A DNA stretch of 64,000 nucleotides from RH-AL1 sp965198485 (GCA_965198485.1 CBDAPQ010000005.1:310001-374000), one strand, 5' to 3'. Positions 1 to 9,697 are shown, counted from the first letter of the stretch. Translations and numbers: made by a program. The notes: generated by a model not told the origin, from the sequence alone.

Positions 1-45
1 ATACCTCTACCGAGTACCAAGGGTTTGCCGAATAGAAAGCTACAC

Positions 46-213
46 TCATTTCGAGACCTGGTTAGAAGCAACTTCGCCGGATCTCGCAATTCTTTGTTTT
101 CTAATCTTCTTCTTCGGCCCGCTCTTGACAGCAGCGTCAACGGCGCGCTCGAATGCATACCAGGCCTCACGATCCTCTAACTTGCTCGGCCTAGCCTCAT
201 CAGTGGACGACAT
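46..213 (-). CDS. Small basic hypothetical protein downstream of the DUF1828-type gene
   Basis: A protein of about 55 residues that I do not recognise. The frame is open further upstream to 270, but the ATG at 213 is preceded by a G-rich Shine-Dalgarno-like stretch (GGGGG, 7 nt spacing), so I prefer it. With that start it overlaps the end of the upstream gene by 14 bases, which suggests translational coupling. The C-terminal half is rich in Lys and Arg (a KKKIRKQR stretch) and could bind nucleic acid. It is the third member of a coupled cluster. A short ORF of this kind could be spurious; position and coupling are the main support. Confidence 0.45.
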   Translation of the reverse strand: MSSTDEARPSKLEDREAWYAFERAVDAAVKSGPKKKIRKQRIARSGEVASNQVSK

Positions 214-976
214 GATTTGCCCCCAGAACTTCTCGCATGATTCGACTGACCGCCGACGTTTCATCTCCACGGAATTCGGTTACGGCATCTAGTCGGTTCA
301 TCGCTTGTTGCCGAACGCGCGCGCTGATGCTGTGCCCGCTTTCAAGAAGAGCGACGATACCGCAATCTTCCTTCACCTCATGGCGCGCGCGCATGTGAAG
401 GAATAAAGCCTCAAGAATGCGGCTGTCATTAATTCCTAGGAAAACGCCGACAGGGCGTCTTCCCGGTGCTCGCATCACGAAATCTGCAGAGAATTCAGCG
501 ACAGCTTCACTGACGGGTGCGTTTTCCTGAAAGGATGCTTTTGTGGAGGTGGCGGCCGCCTTGAGCGCCTCGGCGGCATCCTCTCGGAATGAAGTGGCGA
601 CGCGGTATTCCGTCATAAGCATGAAGTCGCGAATACGAAGGGAGAAGGCTACAAATCGCAGAGCAGCTGCGGGTACAGCATCTTCGTGCAAGCCGCCTAT
701 GAAAAATTCGCGATCATCTTGCGCGACAGCGTACTCGGCAAGTAGCTCATGAAGAGCATCAGCGCGCGTTCCCGACTTGAAGTCGACGCCACTCGCAGTA
801 AGCATAGGCAGCACCAAGCCGTCGTCTTCGATGCGAAAGCCCTCGCTAGTCTCTTTGATATAGAATCCAATCCGATCGCCATCCGCTGCGGCGAAGGCTG
901 TGCTTACGGCAAGACCAGCCGGCACCCTGCGCACGCGCAGCTCTTGGCAAAAGGCGGCGCAGAGAAGGTCTCTCAC
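200..976 (-). CDS. DUF1828/DUF1829-type protein of unknown function
   Basis: A protein of 258 residues starting at GTG 976. The start overlaps the stop of the upstream gene by four bases (GTGA). The N-terminal ~90 residues have the look of DUF1828: a hydrophobic start, then a strand-rich stretch containing FRIEDDG and the conserved-looking ASGVDF and ADALHELL. The C-terminal ~110 residues resemble DUF1829 (GRRPVGVFLGIND, then a conserved Glu/Asp-rich segment). Two-domain proteins of this size are typical of the family, whose function is unknown. The family assignment comes from memory of the pattern, not a search. No catalytic motif can be named with confidence. Confidence 0.7.
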   Translation of the reverse strand: MRDLLCAAFCQELRVRRVPAGLAVSTAFAAADGDRIGFYIKETSEGFRIEDDGLVLPMLTASGVDFKSGTRADALHELLAEYAVAQDDREFFIGGLHEDAVPAAALRFVAFSLRIRDFMLMTEYRVATSFREDAAEALKAAATSTKASFQENAPVSEAVAEFSADFVMRAPGRRPVGVFLGINDSRILEALFLHMRARHEVKEDCGIVALLESGHSISARVRQQAMNRLDAVTEFRGDETSAVSRIMREVLGANHVVH

Positions 977-1389
977 AGGAAGCCATCCTCAGCGAAGGTC
1001 ATGACCTTAAAGAACCCCATTGAGACACTCAGAGCGTTCTGCTCGGTAACTCCGTAGCTCGGCCTTCGATGGCGGTTTCGGGCATGCGGCGCACGCATCG
1101 TACCATAAGGCTTGACGACCGCCACCGGGAGTTTGTCGAGGCTGCCGCACACGGCATGGCAATGCCAGCCCGGTTCATAGCCGTGGTATTCGTAGCGAGC
1201 GACAAGCGAGTGTTCGCCCCTCAGCCGCTCTATGCTGAGCCACGCGAGGTAATCCTCTGTTTCAGCGCGAAACGCGGTGAGCACTCGTCCGACGTTCGGA
1301 CCTGCTTGGTAATGGTCGACGCGCCAACGCCACGTCCTGCCAACCTGATACGCACGCGTCTTCGACAGCGGAAAAGCTGTCTTTGGCAT
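973..1389 (-). CDS. Hypothetical protein, first gene of the DUF1828 cluster
   Basis: About 138 residues from ATG 1389. The frame stays open to a TTG at 1485, so the start is uncertain; the ATG has a short AAGG motif close upstream. The stop overlaps the GTG of the next gene, which indicates translational coupling. I recognise no family. Visible features are an aromatic/basic N-terminus (GRTWRWRVDHY) and a His/Cys cluster (EPGWHCHAVCG near residues 80-90) that could bind metal. The C-terminus is basic. The context (three coupled genes of unknown function at the edge of a housekeeping region) is that of an accessory cassette. Confidence 0.5.
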   Translation of the reverse strand: MPKTAFPLSKTRAYQVGRTWRWRVDHYQAGPNVGRVLTAFRAETEDYLAWLSIERLRGEHSLVARYEYHGYEPGWHCHAVCGSLDKLPVAVVKPYGTMRAPHARNRHRRPSYGVTEQNALSVSMGFFKVMTFAEDGFL

Positions 1390-1759
1390 AGCCTTGGACG
1401 ACCACTCGCCCGCGCCGAACAATCGCTTCGGCCGTTTGATGAATTGACGAACACGCACGGGTAGCGTCCGATCGCTTATGCACAACCGTTTTCAGCATTA
1501 GCGCTTGCTACGTCAAGGTGATAATTGCCGTTCGCGCACTCAGTCGGATGGCGTGATCGACTGCACGAAGCGATGCTACTCTCGCAAGCATCGAAGCCGG
1601 CGACAGCACTATCCATGCACTAAAGCCATCGTTTAATTTGTTTAAGCGCATCGAACTACTAGCCATTATAGTTTTAGCGAGAAGAACGATCCGACACGAC
1701 GGCTTGCGCAACCTCATCAATACAGCAAAGACGGCTTTCTTCGGCTATGATGACCAACC
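1390..1759. other. Intergenic stretch without a recognisable gene
   Basis: This 370-base stretch lies between the start of the DUF1828 cluster and the end of hflC. It probably contains the promoter of the minus-strand cluster and the 3' untranslated end of hflKC. Short ORFs on both strands have no family-like features. It is visibly less GC-rich between 1600 and 1700. I see no convincing terminator hairpin. Confidence 0.5.
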
Positions 1760-2755
1760 CTACTGCGGCGTCGCCGGGTTCGCGTCCGGTGCCTTGGGCT
1801 GGCTCTCCGGCGCCTTCGCCGAGGCCTCCTGCGGCTTCGCCAGCGCGGCCGCGGGAGCTTCGGTCTTCGCCGCCGGCTCGCCCGAGGGCGACTTGAAGAA
1901 GCGGAAGAAGTTGCCCACCGGGCTCACGACCAGCCGGGTGTCCTTGCCGGCGAAGGCGGTGTCGTAGGCCGCCATCGAGCGGTAGAACGCGAAGAAATCG
2001 CGGTCCTTGCCGTAGGCGTCGGCGAAGACCTTGTTGCGGATCGCGTCGCCCTCGCCGCGCATCGTGTCGGCCTTCTGCTGCGCGGCGCCGATCAGCACCA
2101 CGGCGTCGCGGTCGGCGGTGGCCTCGATGGTGCGCTTCTGCTGCTGGCCGGTGGCGCGGTACTCGGCCGCCTGACGGGCGTATTCCGAGCTCATGCGGGC
2201 GAACACCTGCTCGGAGATCTGGCGCGGCAGGTCGGCGCGGCGGATGCGCACGTCCACCGCCTGGATGCCCAGCCGCTGCGTTTCGGCATTCACCTGGTCG
2301 CGGATGTCGCCCATCAGCTTGGCGCGATCGTCGCGGACAATCTGCTGCATGGTCGCCTCGCCGAGCACGCGGCGGATCGCCGAGTTCATGATGTAGCCGA
2401 GCTGGCTGTCGGCCTGCCGCTTGGTCTGCAGCGTCTGGTAGAAGGTCAACGGATCTTCGATCCTGTAGCGCAGGAAAGAGTCGACCTCGATGCGGGTGCC
2501 GTCGGCGGCCAGAATCTCCTCGTTGGGCGTCTCGAGGTTGAGCAGGCGCTTGTCGATGTAGATGACGTTCTCGATCAGCGGCAGCTTGAAATGCAGGCCA
2601 GGCTCGGTGACGAGGCCGCGGCCGGCGACCGGCTGGCCGAAGCGCAACAGCAGCGCTTCCTGCGTCTGGTGCACGATGAAGGTGCCCGAGAAGGCCACGA
2701 TCAGCGCCGCGACGACGGCGACGACGATGGCGAAGGTCGTGTACTGGCGCATCAT
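1760..2755 (-). CDS. hflC: HflC, FtsH-modulating SPFH protein
   Basis: HflC (331 aa) forms with HflK the membrane-anchored SPFH/band-7 complex that surrounds and modulates the FtsH protease. The sequence has one N-terminal membrane segment (about residues 5-27). A band-7 domain with typical HflC motifs follows (HQTQEALLLRFGQPV, EPGLHFKLP, IDVR-like IRRADLP, RMSSEYARQAAEYRATG). The C-terminal ~45 residues are an Ala/Pro/Lys-rich low-complexity tail, longer than in enterobacterial HflC. The start overlaps the hflK stop by four bases, as expected for a coupled pair. It is the last gene of a folA-hflK-hflC unit; no degP-like gene follows, although one does in many relatives. Confidence 0.95.
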   Translation of the reverse strand: MMRQYTTFAIVVAVVAALIVAFSGTFIVHQTQEALLLRFGQPVAGRGLVTEPGLHFKLPLIENVIYIDKRLLNLETPNEEILAADGTRIEVDSFLRYRIEDPLTFYQTLQTKRQADSQLGYIMNSAIRRVLGEATMQQIVRDDRAKLMGDIRDQVNAETQRLGIQAVDVRIRRADLPRQISEQVFARMSSEYARQAAEYRATGQQQKRTIEATADRDAVVLIGAAQQKADTMRGEGDAIRNKVFADAYGKDRDFFAFYRSMAAYDTAFAGKDTRLVVSPVGNFFRFFKSPSGEPAAKTEAPAAALAKPQEASAKAPESQPKAPDANPATPQ

Positions 2756-3921
2756 TGACCTCCGGAGTTGGCGATCGCCGGCAGCGGCAGGAAGGTCTGC
2801 ACGCCCTTGCTCGAGGGGTCGTCGACGACGACCTTTTGCGCGCGCGACAGCACCTTCTCGATGGTCTCGAGATAGATGCGCTCGCGCGTCACCTCGGGAG
2901 CGTTCTTGTACTGCGCGTAGACCTGGTCGAAGCGCGAGGCCTCGCCCTCGGCCTGGGCCACGGTTTGCGTGCGATAGCCCTCGGCCGCCTGCACGATCGC
3001 CGCCGCCTGGCCCTTGGCCTCGGGCACCTTGGTGTTGGCGTAGGCCTCGCCCTGGTTGCGGAAGCGCGCCTCGTCCTGCTGCGCCGCCGTCACGTCGCGA
3101 TAGGATTCGATGACCGGCGGCGGCGGATCGACCGACTGGAGCTGGACCTGCACGACCTGCACGCCCGCCTTGTAGCGGTCGAGGACCTTCTGCATCAGCT
3201 GCTCGGCGGCGGGCTCGATGACCTTACGCTCGATGGTCAGGATCTTCTGGAACTGCGAACCGCCGACGATCTCGCGCATCGCGCTCTCGGCGACGGCTTT
3301 CACGGTCTCCCTGGGATCGGCGACGTTGAAGGCGAAATTTTCCGGGTGCGAAGGATCGATCTGCCAGAACACGACGAACTTGACGTCGGCGATGTTCTCG
3401 TCGCCGGTCAGCATCAGGCTCTCTTCCGGCACACCGACCTGCTCGAAGCTGTTGGGCAGCGACAGGTCCTGCCGCCGCTGGAAGCCGACGTCGACGGCGT
3501 TGCGATCGGTCACGCCGAGCTTCTCGACCTCACCCACCGGGTAGGGCCAGTTGTAGTTAAGGCCCGGCGAAGTCTTCCCGGCATAGGCCCCCCAGACGAG
3601 GTTGAGGCCGACCTGGTTGGGACCGACGGTGTAGAAACCCGAGAGCAGCCAGAGGCCGATCGCCACGGCGACGAGGACGAGCACGCCCGGCGCGCCGATG
3701 CCGCCGCCGAAAAGCGAACCGCCACCCGAGCCGCCGCTCCCTCCGCCGCCACCGAAACGGTCGCGCAGGCGCCGCCAGAGATCGCCGAGATCGGGCTGGC
3801 TACCGCCGCCGCCGGCGCCCCAGGGGCTGGGCTTGCGCGGCCCCTGCCCCCACGGACCCGGATTGCCCGGCTTGAAGGGACCGCCGCCTGTGCCTGAATT
3901 GCCGCCTGTGCCCCAGGGCAT
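2752..3921 (-). CDS. hflK: HflK, FtsH-modulating SPFH protein
   Basis: HflK (about 389 aa) is the partner of HflC in the inner-membrane complex regulating FtsH. The N-terminus is Gly/Pro-rich and cytoplasmic. It is followed by a membrane segment at about residues 77-102, then the band-7 domain (TVGPNQVGLNLVWGAY, SPGLNYNWPYPVGEVEKLGV, ADVKFVVFWQIDP) and the Ala/Glu/Gln-rich helical region (PEAKGQAAAIVQAAEGYR). I chose ATG 3921 because a GGAG motif lies 5 bases upstream; a TTG at 3948 is the alternative. The stop overlaps the hflC start. folA lies 92 bases upstream on the same strand, an order common in alphaproteobacteria. Confidence 0.94.
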   Translation of the reverse strand: MPWGTGGNSGTGGGPFKPGNPGPWGQGPRKPSPWGAGGGGSQPDLGDLWRRLRDRFGGGGGSGGSGGGSLFGGGIGAPGVLVLVAVAIGLWLLSGFYTVGPNQVGLNLVWGAYAGKTSPGLNYNWPYPVGEVEKLGVTDRNAVDVGFQRRQDLSLPNSFEQVGVPEESLMLTGDENIADVKFVVFWQIDPSHPENFAFNVADPRETVKAVAESAMREIVGGSQFQKILTIERKVIEPAAEQLMQKVLDRYKAGVQVVQVQLQSVDPPPPVIESYRDVTAAQQDEARFRNQGEAYANTKVPEAKGQAAAIVQAAEGYRTQTVAQAEGEASRFDQVYAQYKNAPEVTRERIYLETIEKVLSRAQKVVVDDPSSKGVQTFLPLPAIANSGGQ

Positions 3922-4012
3922 GTCCGCTCCGCTATGCGCGACCGCCAAGGCCCCCGCGTCATGTCATGTATAGGAGGCGGGCCGGCACGACAAATGATGC
4001 GGCGCCGGTGCG

Positions 4013-4525
4013 TCAGTCCGTGCGGACGTAGTCCACGAAGCTGCAGGTCCCCTCGTCGCGAGGATGGCGCGGCGGCACGGTGCGCAAGGTTTCGCGCCAG
4101 AGAGAGGAATCGATCGGCGGGAAGAAGGTATCGGCCTCGGGCGCCAGGTCGACGAAGGTCATTGCCAGGCGATCGACCCGCGGCATCAAGGCGGCAAACA
4201 GCGCGGCGCCGCCGATCAGCGCCAGCGAGGGCGCGGCCATCGCCTCGGCCCGCGCGGCGGCCAGCGCCAGGGCCGCCTCCGGGTCGGCCGCGGCATGGGC
4301 GCCGTCGGGCAGGTCGAGCGCGCCGCGCGACACCACGATGCTCTCGCGGCCCGGCAGGCTGCGGCCGATCGACTCCCAGGTGCGCCGGCCCATGATCATC
4401 GGGCAGCCCATGGTGAAGGCCTTGAACCGCGCGAGGTCGCCCGGCATGGTCCAGGGCAGCGCGTTGTCGCGGCCGATCGCGCCGTTGCGGCCGGCGGCGG
4501 CGACGATCACCAGGGGACGCGACAT
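4013..4525 (-). CDS. folA: Dihydrofolate reductase
   Basis: DHFR (170 aa) reduces dihydrofolate to tetrahydrofolate with NADPH. Family motifs are clear: IGRDNALPW around residues 17-25, the DLARFK helix, MGRRTWESIG, and an LIGGAALF segment matching the conserved Gly-Gly NADP loop. I start at ATG 4525 (MSRPLVIV), which matches the usual family N-terminus; the upstream extension in this frame has no family features. It heads a probable operon with hflK and hflC. The divergent zinc-finger gene begins 73 bases away, so the interval should carry promoters for both directions. Confidence 0.94.
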   Translation of the reverse strand: MSRPLVIVAAAGRNGAIGRDNALPWTMPGDLARFKAFTMGCPMIMGRRTWESIGRSLPGRESIVVSRGALDLPDGAHAAADPEAALALAAARAEAMAAPSLALIGGAALFAALMPRVDRLAMTFVDLAPEADTFFPPIDSSLWRETLRTVPPRHPRDEGTCSFVDYVRTD

Positions 4526-4598
4526 GGGAAACACCCTCGACGTTGCCGCAGCGGCCCGCGGCGCGTAGGACGGGGCGGCCGCGAGAAGGAACGACGCC

Positions 4599-4898
4599 AT
4601 GGCAGACATGCACGGCACGCCGCATTTCCACAACCAGCCGGGATTGCCGAGCCTCAAGGTGGGCGTGCAAAAGTTCATGTGCATCGGCGCGCTGCCGCCG
4701 TTCGACCATCCCCACATCTTCATCGACATGGGCCGGGAGACCGATATCGTGTGCTCGTATTGCTCGACGCGCTTCGTCTTCGAGCCGGAGCTGAAAGGCA
4801 TCGTGATGCCGGCCGAGTGCCTCTACCTGCCCGACGAGGCGGCCGAGACCAAGGTCGCCACCACGGCGACGGTCAACGTGGCGACGCGCGCCGCCTGA
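4599..4898 (+). CDS. CHCC-type zinc-finger protein (NDUFS6-like)
   Basis: A 99-residue protein with the short zinc-binding pattern of the zf-CHCC family: Cys in KFMCIG, a His-rich patch (FDHPHIFIDMG), and C-x2-C in DIVCSYCSTRFVFEP. In alphaproteobacteria and mitochondria this family includes the NDUFS6 subunit associated with respiratory complex I. A complex I role here is inferred from the family, and no nuo gene is in the window. It is followed after 7 bases by the FAD monooxygenase and may be co-transcribed with it. The C-terminal ~20 residues are low-complexity Ala/Thr. Confidence 0.85.
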   Translation: MADMHGTPHFHNQPGLPSLKVGVQKFMCIGALPPFDHPHIFIDMGRETDIVCSYCSTRFVFEPELKGIVMPAECLYLPDEAAETKVATTATVNVATRAA

Positions 4899-4905
4899 GG
4901 CGGCG

Positions 4906-6141
4906 ATGACGGACCATGCGCCGTCGGTCCTGATCGTCGGCGCCGGCATCGCCGGGCTGGCCAGCGCGCTGGCGCTGGCCAGGGTCGGCATCGCCTCGAG
5001 CGTGCTGGAGCAGGCGCCGGCGCTGGCCGAGATCGGCGCTGGGCTGCAACTCTCCCCCAACGCGACGCGCATTCTGGCCCGGCTCGGCGTGCTCGACACC
5101 CTCGCGCGCGAGGCGGCGCGTCCCAGTGCCGTGCGCGTCCGCAACGCCGGCGGCCGCACGCTGTCGCTGCTGCCGCTCGACGATGCCGAGCTCCGCTGGG
5201 GCTCGCCCTATCTCGTCGCCCGCCGCGCCCTGCTCCAGCGCGTACTCCATAAGGCGGCGCTGGCCGAGCCGGCGATCACCCTGCATCTGGGCACCGCGCT
5301 CGCCGGTTTCGGCACCACGCCCGAAGGCGTCGCCGTCACCGCCAAGCAGGGCCAGCTCAGCCGCTCCTTCGCCGCCGACGCGCTGATCGGCGCCGACGGC
5401 GTACGCTCGAGCGTGCGGCGCAAGCTCGTGGCCGCCGCCGCCGACGCGCCGCGCGACACCGGGCGCACGGCATGGCGCGCCACCATCGCCGCCGCCGACC
5501 TCGATCCCGAGCTGCGCGGCGCCGAGACCGGGCTGTGGCTCGGCCGCGACGCGCACCTCGTGCATTACGCGCTGGGTGACACGATCAACGTCGTCGCCAT
5601 CACCCGCGACGACACCGCGGATGCGCCGGGCGAGCTGTGGGCGCGCCCCGGCGATGCCGCGGCCATCCGCGCCCGCTACGCTAGGTGGCATCCGGCGGCG
5701 CGCGCGTTGATCGCCGCCGCCCTGTCGTGGACGGGCTGGCCGCTGTTCGAGCGCAACCCGCTGCCGGCGTGGAACGCAGGGCCGGTGGCGCTCGTCGGCG
5801 ACGCCGCGCACCCGATCCTGCCGTTCCTGGCGCAGGGCGCGGCGCAGGCGATCGAGGACGCCGCGGCGCTGGCCCTGGCACTCGCCGCCGGGCGCGACGT
5901 GCCGGCCGCGCTGGCCGCGTATTCGGCCGCCCGCGTCGCCCGCGCCACCCGCGTGCAGAAGGCCTCGCAGGAGCTCGGCCGCATCTACCATCTCGCCGGC
6001 CCGGCCGCCGCGGCGCGCGACGCCGGCATGCGGCTCATCGGCTCGCGACGGCTGCTCGAGCGTTACGACTGGCTCTACGGCGGCGGCGCTGTCGAAGCCG
6101 TGACCTCGCCGCAGGTGACAGGGCGGCGCCCCACGGCTTAA
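4906..6141 (+). CDS. FAD-dependent aromatic-ring monooxygenase (class A, salicylate hydroxylase-like)
   Basis: A 411-residue single-component flavoprotein monooxygenase. The N-terminal Rossmann motif VGAGIAGLASALAL (residues 11-24) binds FAD ADP. A DG-type motif (LIGADGVRSSVR, about residues 161-172) binds FAD and NAD(P)H. The second FAD motif, VALVGDAAHPILPFLAQGA, is near residue 295. The overall pattern is closest to salicylate or 6-hydroxynicotinate 3-monooxygenases, but a UbiH-like role cannot be excluded and the substrate cannot be read from sequence. It starts 7 bases after the zinc-finger gene. Confidence 0.85.
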   Translation: MTDHAPSVLIVGAGIAGLASALALARVGIASSVLEQAPALAEIGAGLQLSPNATRILARLGVLDTLAREAARPSAVRVRNAGGRTLSLLPLDDAELRWGSPYLVARRALLQRVLHKAALAEPAITLHLGTALAGFGTTPEGVAVTAKQGQLSRSFAADALIGADGVRSSVRRKLVAAAADAPRDTGRTAWRATIAAADLDPELRGAETGLWLGRDAHLVHYALGDTINVVAITRDDTADAPGELWARPGDAAAIRARYARWHPAARALIAAALSWTGWPLFERNPLPAWNAGPVALVGDAAHPILPFLAQGAAQAIEDAAALALALAAGRDVPAALAAYSAARVARATRVQKASQELGRIYHLAGPAAAARDAGMRLIGSRRLLERYDWLYGGGAVEAVTSPQVTGRRPTA

Positions 6142-6175
6142 CTTGTGCTTTGTCGAGAATCGGAGCAGCCGATCC

Positions 6176-7117
6176 ATGGGCGTGGCCGCCGACGCGGATT
6201 ACGAGGACATCGAGACGCCCGACCTGCGGTCGGCGCACGTCATCGTCGTCGGCAACGAGAAGGGCGGCACCGGCAAGTCGACGCTGTCGATCCACCTGTC
6301 CGTCGCCCTGATGAAGGCCGGCTTCCGCGTCGCCACGATCGACCTCGACACGCGCCAGCAGACCCTGACCCGCTTTTTCGAGAATCGCCGCTCCTGGGCG
6401 CAATCCGCGCCCTGGGACGTCGAGCTGCCGCTGCACTTCGCCCCGCAGCGCGGCAATTCGGAAAGCGTGCGCGACAACGAGACGGTCGAGTTCGCCGCCT
6501 TCGCCGACGCCGTCACCCAGATCGAGCACGAATTCGAGTTCGTGGTGATCGACACGCCGGCCTCGGATTCCTACCTCATGCGGCTGGCGCACTCGCTCGC
6601 CGATACCCTCGTGTCGCCGGTCAACGACAGCTACATCGACGTCGACGTGTTCTCCCGCGTGCATCACGATCGCAGCAAGCGCGGGGCGGTGGCGCATTAC
6701 GCCGACCTCGTCATCGAGGCCCGGCGCAAGCGCCACCTCGTCGACAACGGGATGATCGACTGGGTGATCGTGCGCAACCGCATCGCCTCGCTGCAGTCCA
6801 ACAACGCCCGGCAGATCGCCGTCAGCCTCGGCCGCATGGCGAGCGAGCTGAAGTTCCGCCCGGCCGAGGGCCTGCACGACCGCGTCATCTTCCGCGAGCT
6901 GTTCCCCATCGGCCTGACCGCGCTCGACCCGATCGAGGAGGCGATGAAGACCGGCGCCCTGTCGTCCTCCCAGCAGTCGGCGCGCCGCGAGATCGAGGAG
7001 CTCGTCGGCACGCTGCAGCTGCCCGAGCGCGGCACCGGCATGGCGCATCTCCAGGCCCGCCACGAGTGGTTCCACCGCATCTCCGGCTTCTATCGCGGGA
7101 TGGGCGCCGCCTGCTGA
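6176..7117 (+). CDS. mipZ: MipZ, ParA-like division-site regulator
   Basis: MipZ (313 aa) is the ATPase that in alphaproteobacteria forms polar gradients by interacting with ParB and keeps FtsZ polymerisation at mid-cell. The deviant Walker A NEKGGTGKST spans residues 27-36. A Walker B-like VVIDTPASDS and characteristic MipZ segments follow (DLDTRQQTLTRFFENR, PVNDSYIDVDVF, WFHRISGFYRGMG at the C-terminus). I chose ATG 6176, with GGAG 10 bases upstream, over a TTG at 6143. parAB lies immediately downstream on the opposite strand, so MipZ and its partner ParB are neighbours here. Confidence 0.93.
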   Translation: MGVAADADYEDIETPDLRSAHVIVVGNEKGGTGKSTLSIHLSVALMKAGFRVATIDLDTRQQTLTRFFENRRSWAQSAPWDVELPLHFAPQRGNSESVRDNETVEFAAFADAVTQIEHEFEFVVIDTPASDSYLMRLAHSLADTLVSPVNDSYIDVDVFSRVHHDRSKRGAVAHYADLVIEARRKRHLVDNGMIDWVIVRNRIASLQSNNARQIAVSLGRMASELKFRPAEGLHDRVIFRELFPIGLTALDPIEEAMKTGALSSSQQSARREIEELVGTLQLPERGTGMAHLQARHEWFHRISGFYRGMGAAC

Positions 7118-7226
7118 GGTTTTCTCTTCTCCCGCAAGCAAAGGGAAAAGGAGCTCATGGGAAGCGCAGCGGCCTCGCCGGACGATCCTCTCCGTCCTTT
7201 ACCGGGCGCTGGGCAACGACGATGAG

Positions 7227-8117
7227 CTACCCGCCCAGCAGCGCCACCACGCGGTCGAGCTGCTCAAGGCTCGCGTACTTCAGGCGCACCTCACCGCCCT
7301 CTCCGTTGTGGCGGATGTCGATGGCGAGGCCGACCTTGTCGGTCAGCCGGCGCTCCAGCGCCTTGGTGTCGGCATCCTTCTCGCGGGTCGCGCGCCGGGC
7401 GAAGCCCTCGGCCTTCTCCTTGGCCTCTTGCTCGCGGCGGACGAGATCCTCTACGGCACGCACCGAAAGCCCCTTGGTCACGATCTTCTCGGCGATGGCG
7501 TCGGCCTGCTCACAGGTGCACAGCGCGCGGGCGTGGCCGGCGGAGATCCGGCCGGAGCCGAGCAGCTCGCGGGTGCGCGGCGGCAGCGTCAGCAGGCGCA
7601 TCGTGTTGGCGACGTGCGAGCGGCTCTTGCCGATGACCTTGGCGAGATCGGCGTGGGTGTAGCCGTAGTCGGTGCCGAGGCGCTCGTACCCCTCCGCCTC
7701 CTCGACGGCGTTGAGGTTGGTGCGCTGGACGTTCTCGATGATCGCGATCTCGAGCGCCTGCTTGTCGTCGGCCTCGATGGTGACGATGGGCACGTCGTGC
7801 AGTTCGGCGCGCTGCGCCGCGCGCCAGCGCCGCTCGCCGGCGATGATCTCGTAGGCATCGGCCTTGCCCGGCACGGTGCGCACCAGGATGGGCTGGATGA
7901 TGCCCTTCTCACGCACGGAGGCGGTGAGCTCGGCAAGGTCTTCCTCGTCGAAGCTCTGACGCGGGTTGCGCGGGTTGGGCTTCAGGAACTCGATAGGTAC
8001 GCGCTTCTGCCCGCGCACGCGAGTGAACGCCTCGGCCTCCGTGCCGCTGTCGCCAATCAGCGCGGCGAGGCCGCGCCCGAGCCGCGAGCGGACTTCGTCC
8101 TGGGCCTGGGCCTTCAT
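7227..8117 (-). CDS. parB: ParB, chromosome-partitioning CTPase/DNA-binding protein
   Basis: ParB (296 aa) binds parS sites and spreads as a CTP-dependent clamp to drive chromosome segregation with ParA. The N-terminal region has the LGRGLAALIGD motif that contacts ParA. The ParB/Srx CTP-binding motif GERRWRAAQR is at residues 94-103. It is followed by ENVQRTNLNAVEEAEGY, a helix-turn-helix (YTHADLAKVIGKSRSHVANTMRLL, about residues 154-177) and a C-terminal dimerisation domain. It lies 28 bases downstream of parA. I looked for a parS palindrome centred on CACGTG in this window and did not find a convincing one. Confidence 0.96.
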   Translation of the reverse strand: MKAQAQDEVRSRLGRGLAALIGDSGTEAEAFTRVRGQKRVPIEFLKPNPRNPRQSFDEEDLAELTASVREKGIIQPILVRTVPGKADAYEIIAGERRWRAAQRAELHDVPIVTIEADDKQALEIAIIENVQRTNLNAVEEAEGYERLGTDYGYTHADLAKVIGKSRSHVANTMRLLTLPPRTRELLGSGRISAGHARALCTCEQADAIAEKIVTKGLSVRAVEDLVRREQEAKEKAEGFARRATREKDADTKALERRLTDKVGLAIDIRHNGEGGEVRLKYASLEQLDRVVALLGG

Positions 8118-8145
8118 CCAACCTGTGCCTTCATCATCGTCCCTT

Positions 8146-8964
<819 letters not shown>

Positions 8965-8966
8965 GG

Positions 8967-9593
8967 TCAACGAACTCCGCCGGGCGGCGCGGCCCGGACG
9001 AGAAGAAGGCACGATCCGTCGCGCAGACGGCTCGGCACGATGTCGAACGCGAACCTACGGTCGAGGCCGGAGCCGGTCAATTCGGCCGCGGCGCTTTCTC
9101 CCTGCGGAAACACCCCGAGAGCCCCCGTATCGAGGAATGTCTGTGCGTAAGCCAGCAGCTGGGGCAAAGCGGCCAGCGCGCGGGCCGAAACGGCGTCGAC
9201 CGCCTCGCCATGCGCGGCCACGAAGCTCTCGATGCGCTCGGCGTGGATCGTGGCCGGCGCACCGGTCTCGCGCGCGACGGTGCGCAGGAAGGCGGCCTTG
9301 CGCTTGTCGCTCTCGACGAGGTGAACCGAAGCGCCGGGAACGTCGGCCAGCAGCACCGCCGTCACGAGGCCGGGGAAGCCGCCGCCCGAGCCGAGATCGA
9401 CCCAACGCCGGGCCTCAGGCGCCGCCGCCTGGACCTGCAACGAGTCGCCGATATGGCGGGTCCAGAGCTCGGGGAGGGTCTTGGGCGAGACGAGATTGAT
9501 GGTGGCTTGCCAGCGCACCAGTAGGTCGGCGTAGAGGGTGAGCCGGCGGCGGACAGGCTCCGGAAGCGGCGCCAGCACGGCCTCGCGGGTCAC
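8967..9593 (-). CDS. rsmG: RsmG, 16S rRNA m7G527 methyltransferase
   Basis: RsmG/GidB (208 aa) methylates N7 of G527 in 16S rRNA using SAM. The SAM-binding motif DLGSGGGFPG is at residues 66-75, preceded by the family sequence INLVSPKT and HIGDSL. The acidic loop VESDKRKAAFLR and SARALAALPQLL also match. The start is GTG 9593 and the stop lies 2 bases before the preferred parA start, so rsmG-parA-parB are probably one transcript. The gap to mnmG upstream is filled by inverted REP-like repeats. Confidence 0.95.
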   Translation of the reverse strand: MTREAVLAPLPEPVRRRLTLYADLLVRWQATINLVSPKTLPELWTRHIGDSLQVQAAAPEARRWVDLGSGGGFPGLVTAVLLADVPGASVHLVESDKRKAAFLRTVARETGAPATIHAERIESFVAAHGEAVDAVSARALAALPQLLAYAQTFLDTGALGVFPQGESAAAELTGSGLDRRFAFDIVPSRLRDGSCLLLVRAAPPGGVR

Positions 9594-9697
9594 GCGCGCT
9601 TCCTCCCCGGTGCAAGTCGATAAAGAGAGCAGATCTCTTTTCTCATGCAGCCGGCCAGGAGAGGGCCGACGGGAAGGGCCGCGCTGTCGCCGGACGT

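Noticed and set aside
49..1500. The DUF1828 cluster as part of a prophage
   Set aside because: No integrase, portal, terminase or other phage gene is seen, and the next genes are housekeeping.
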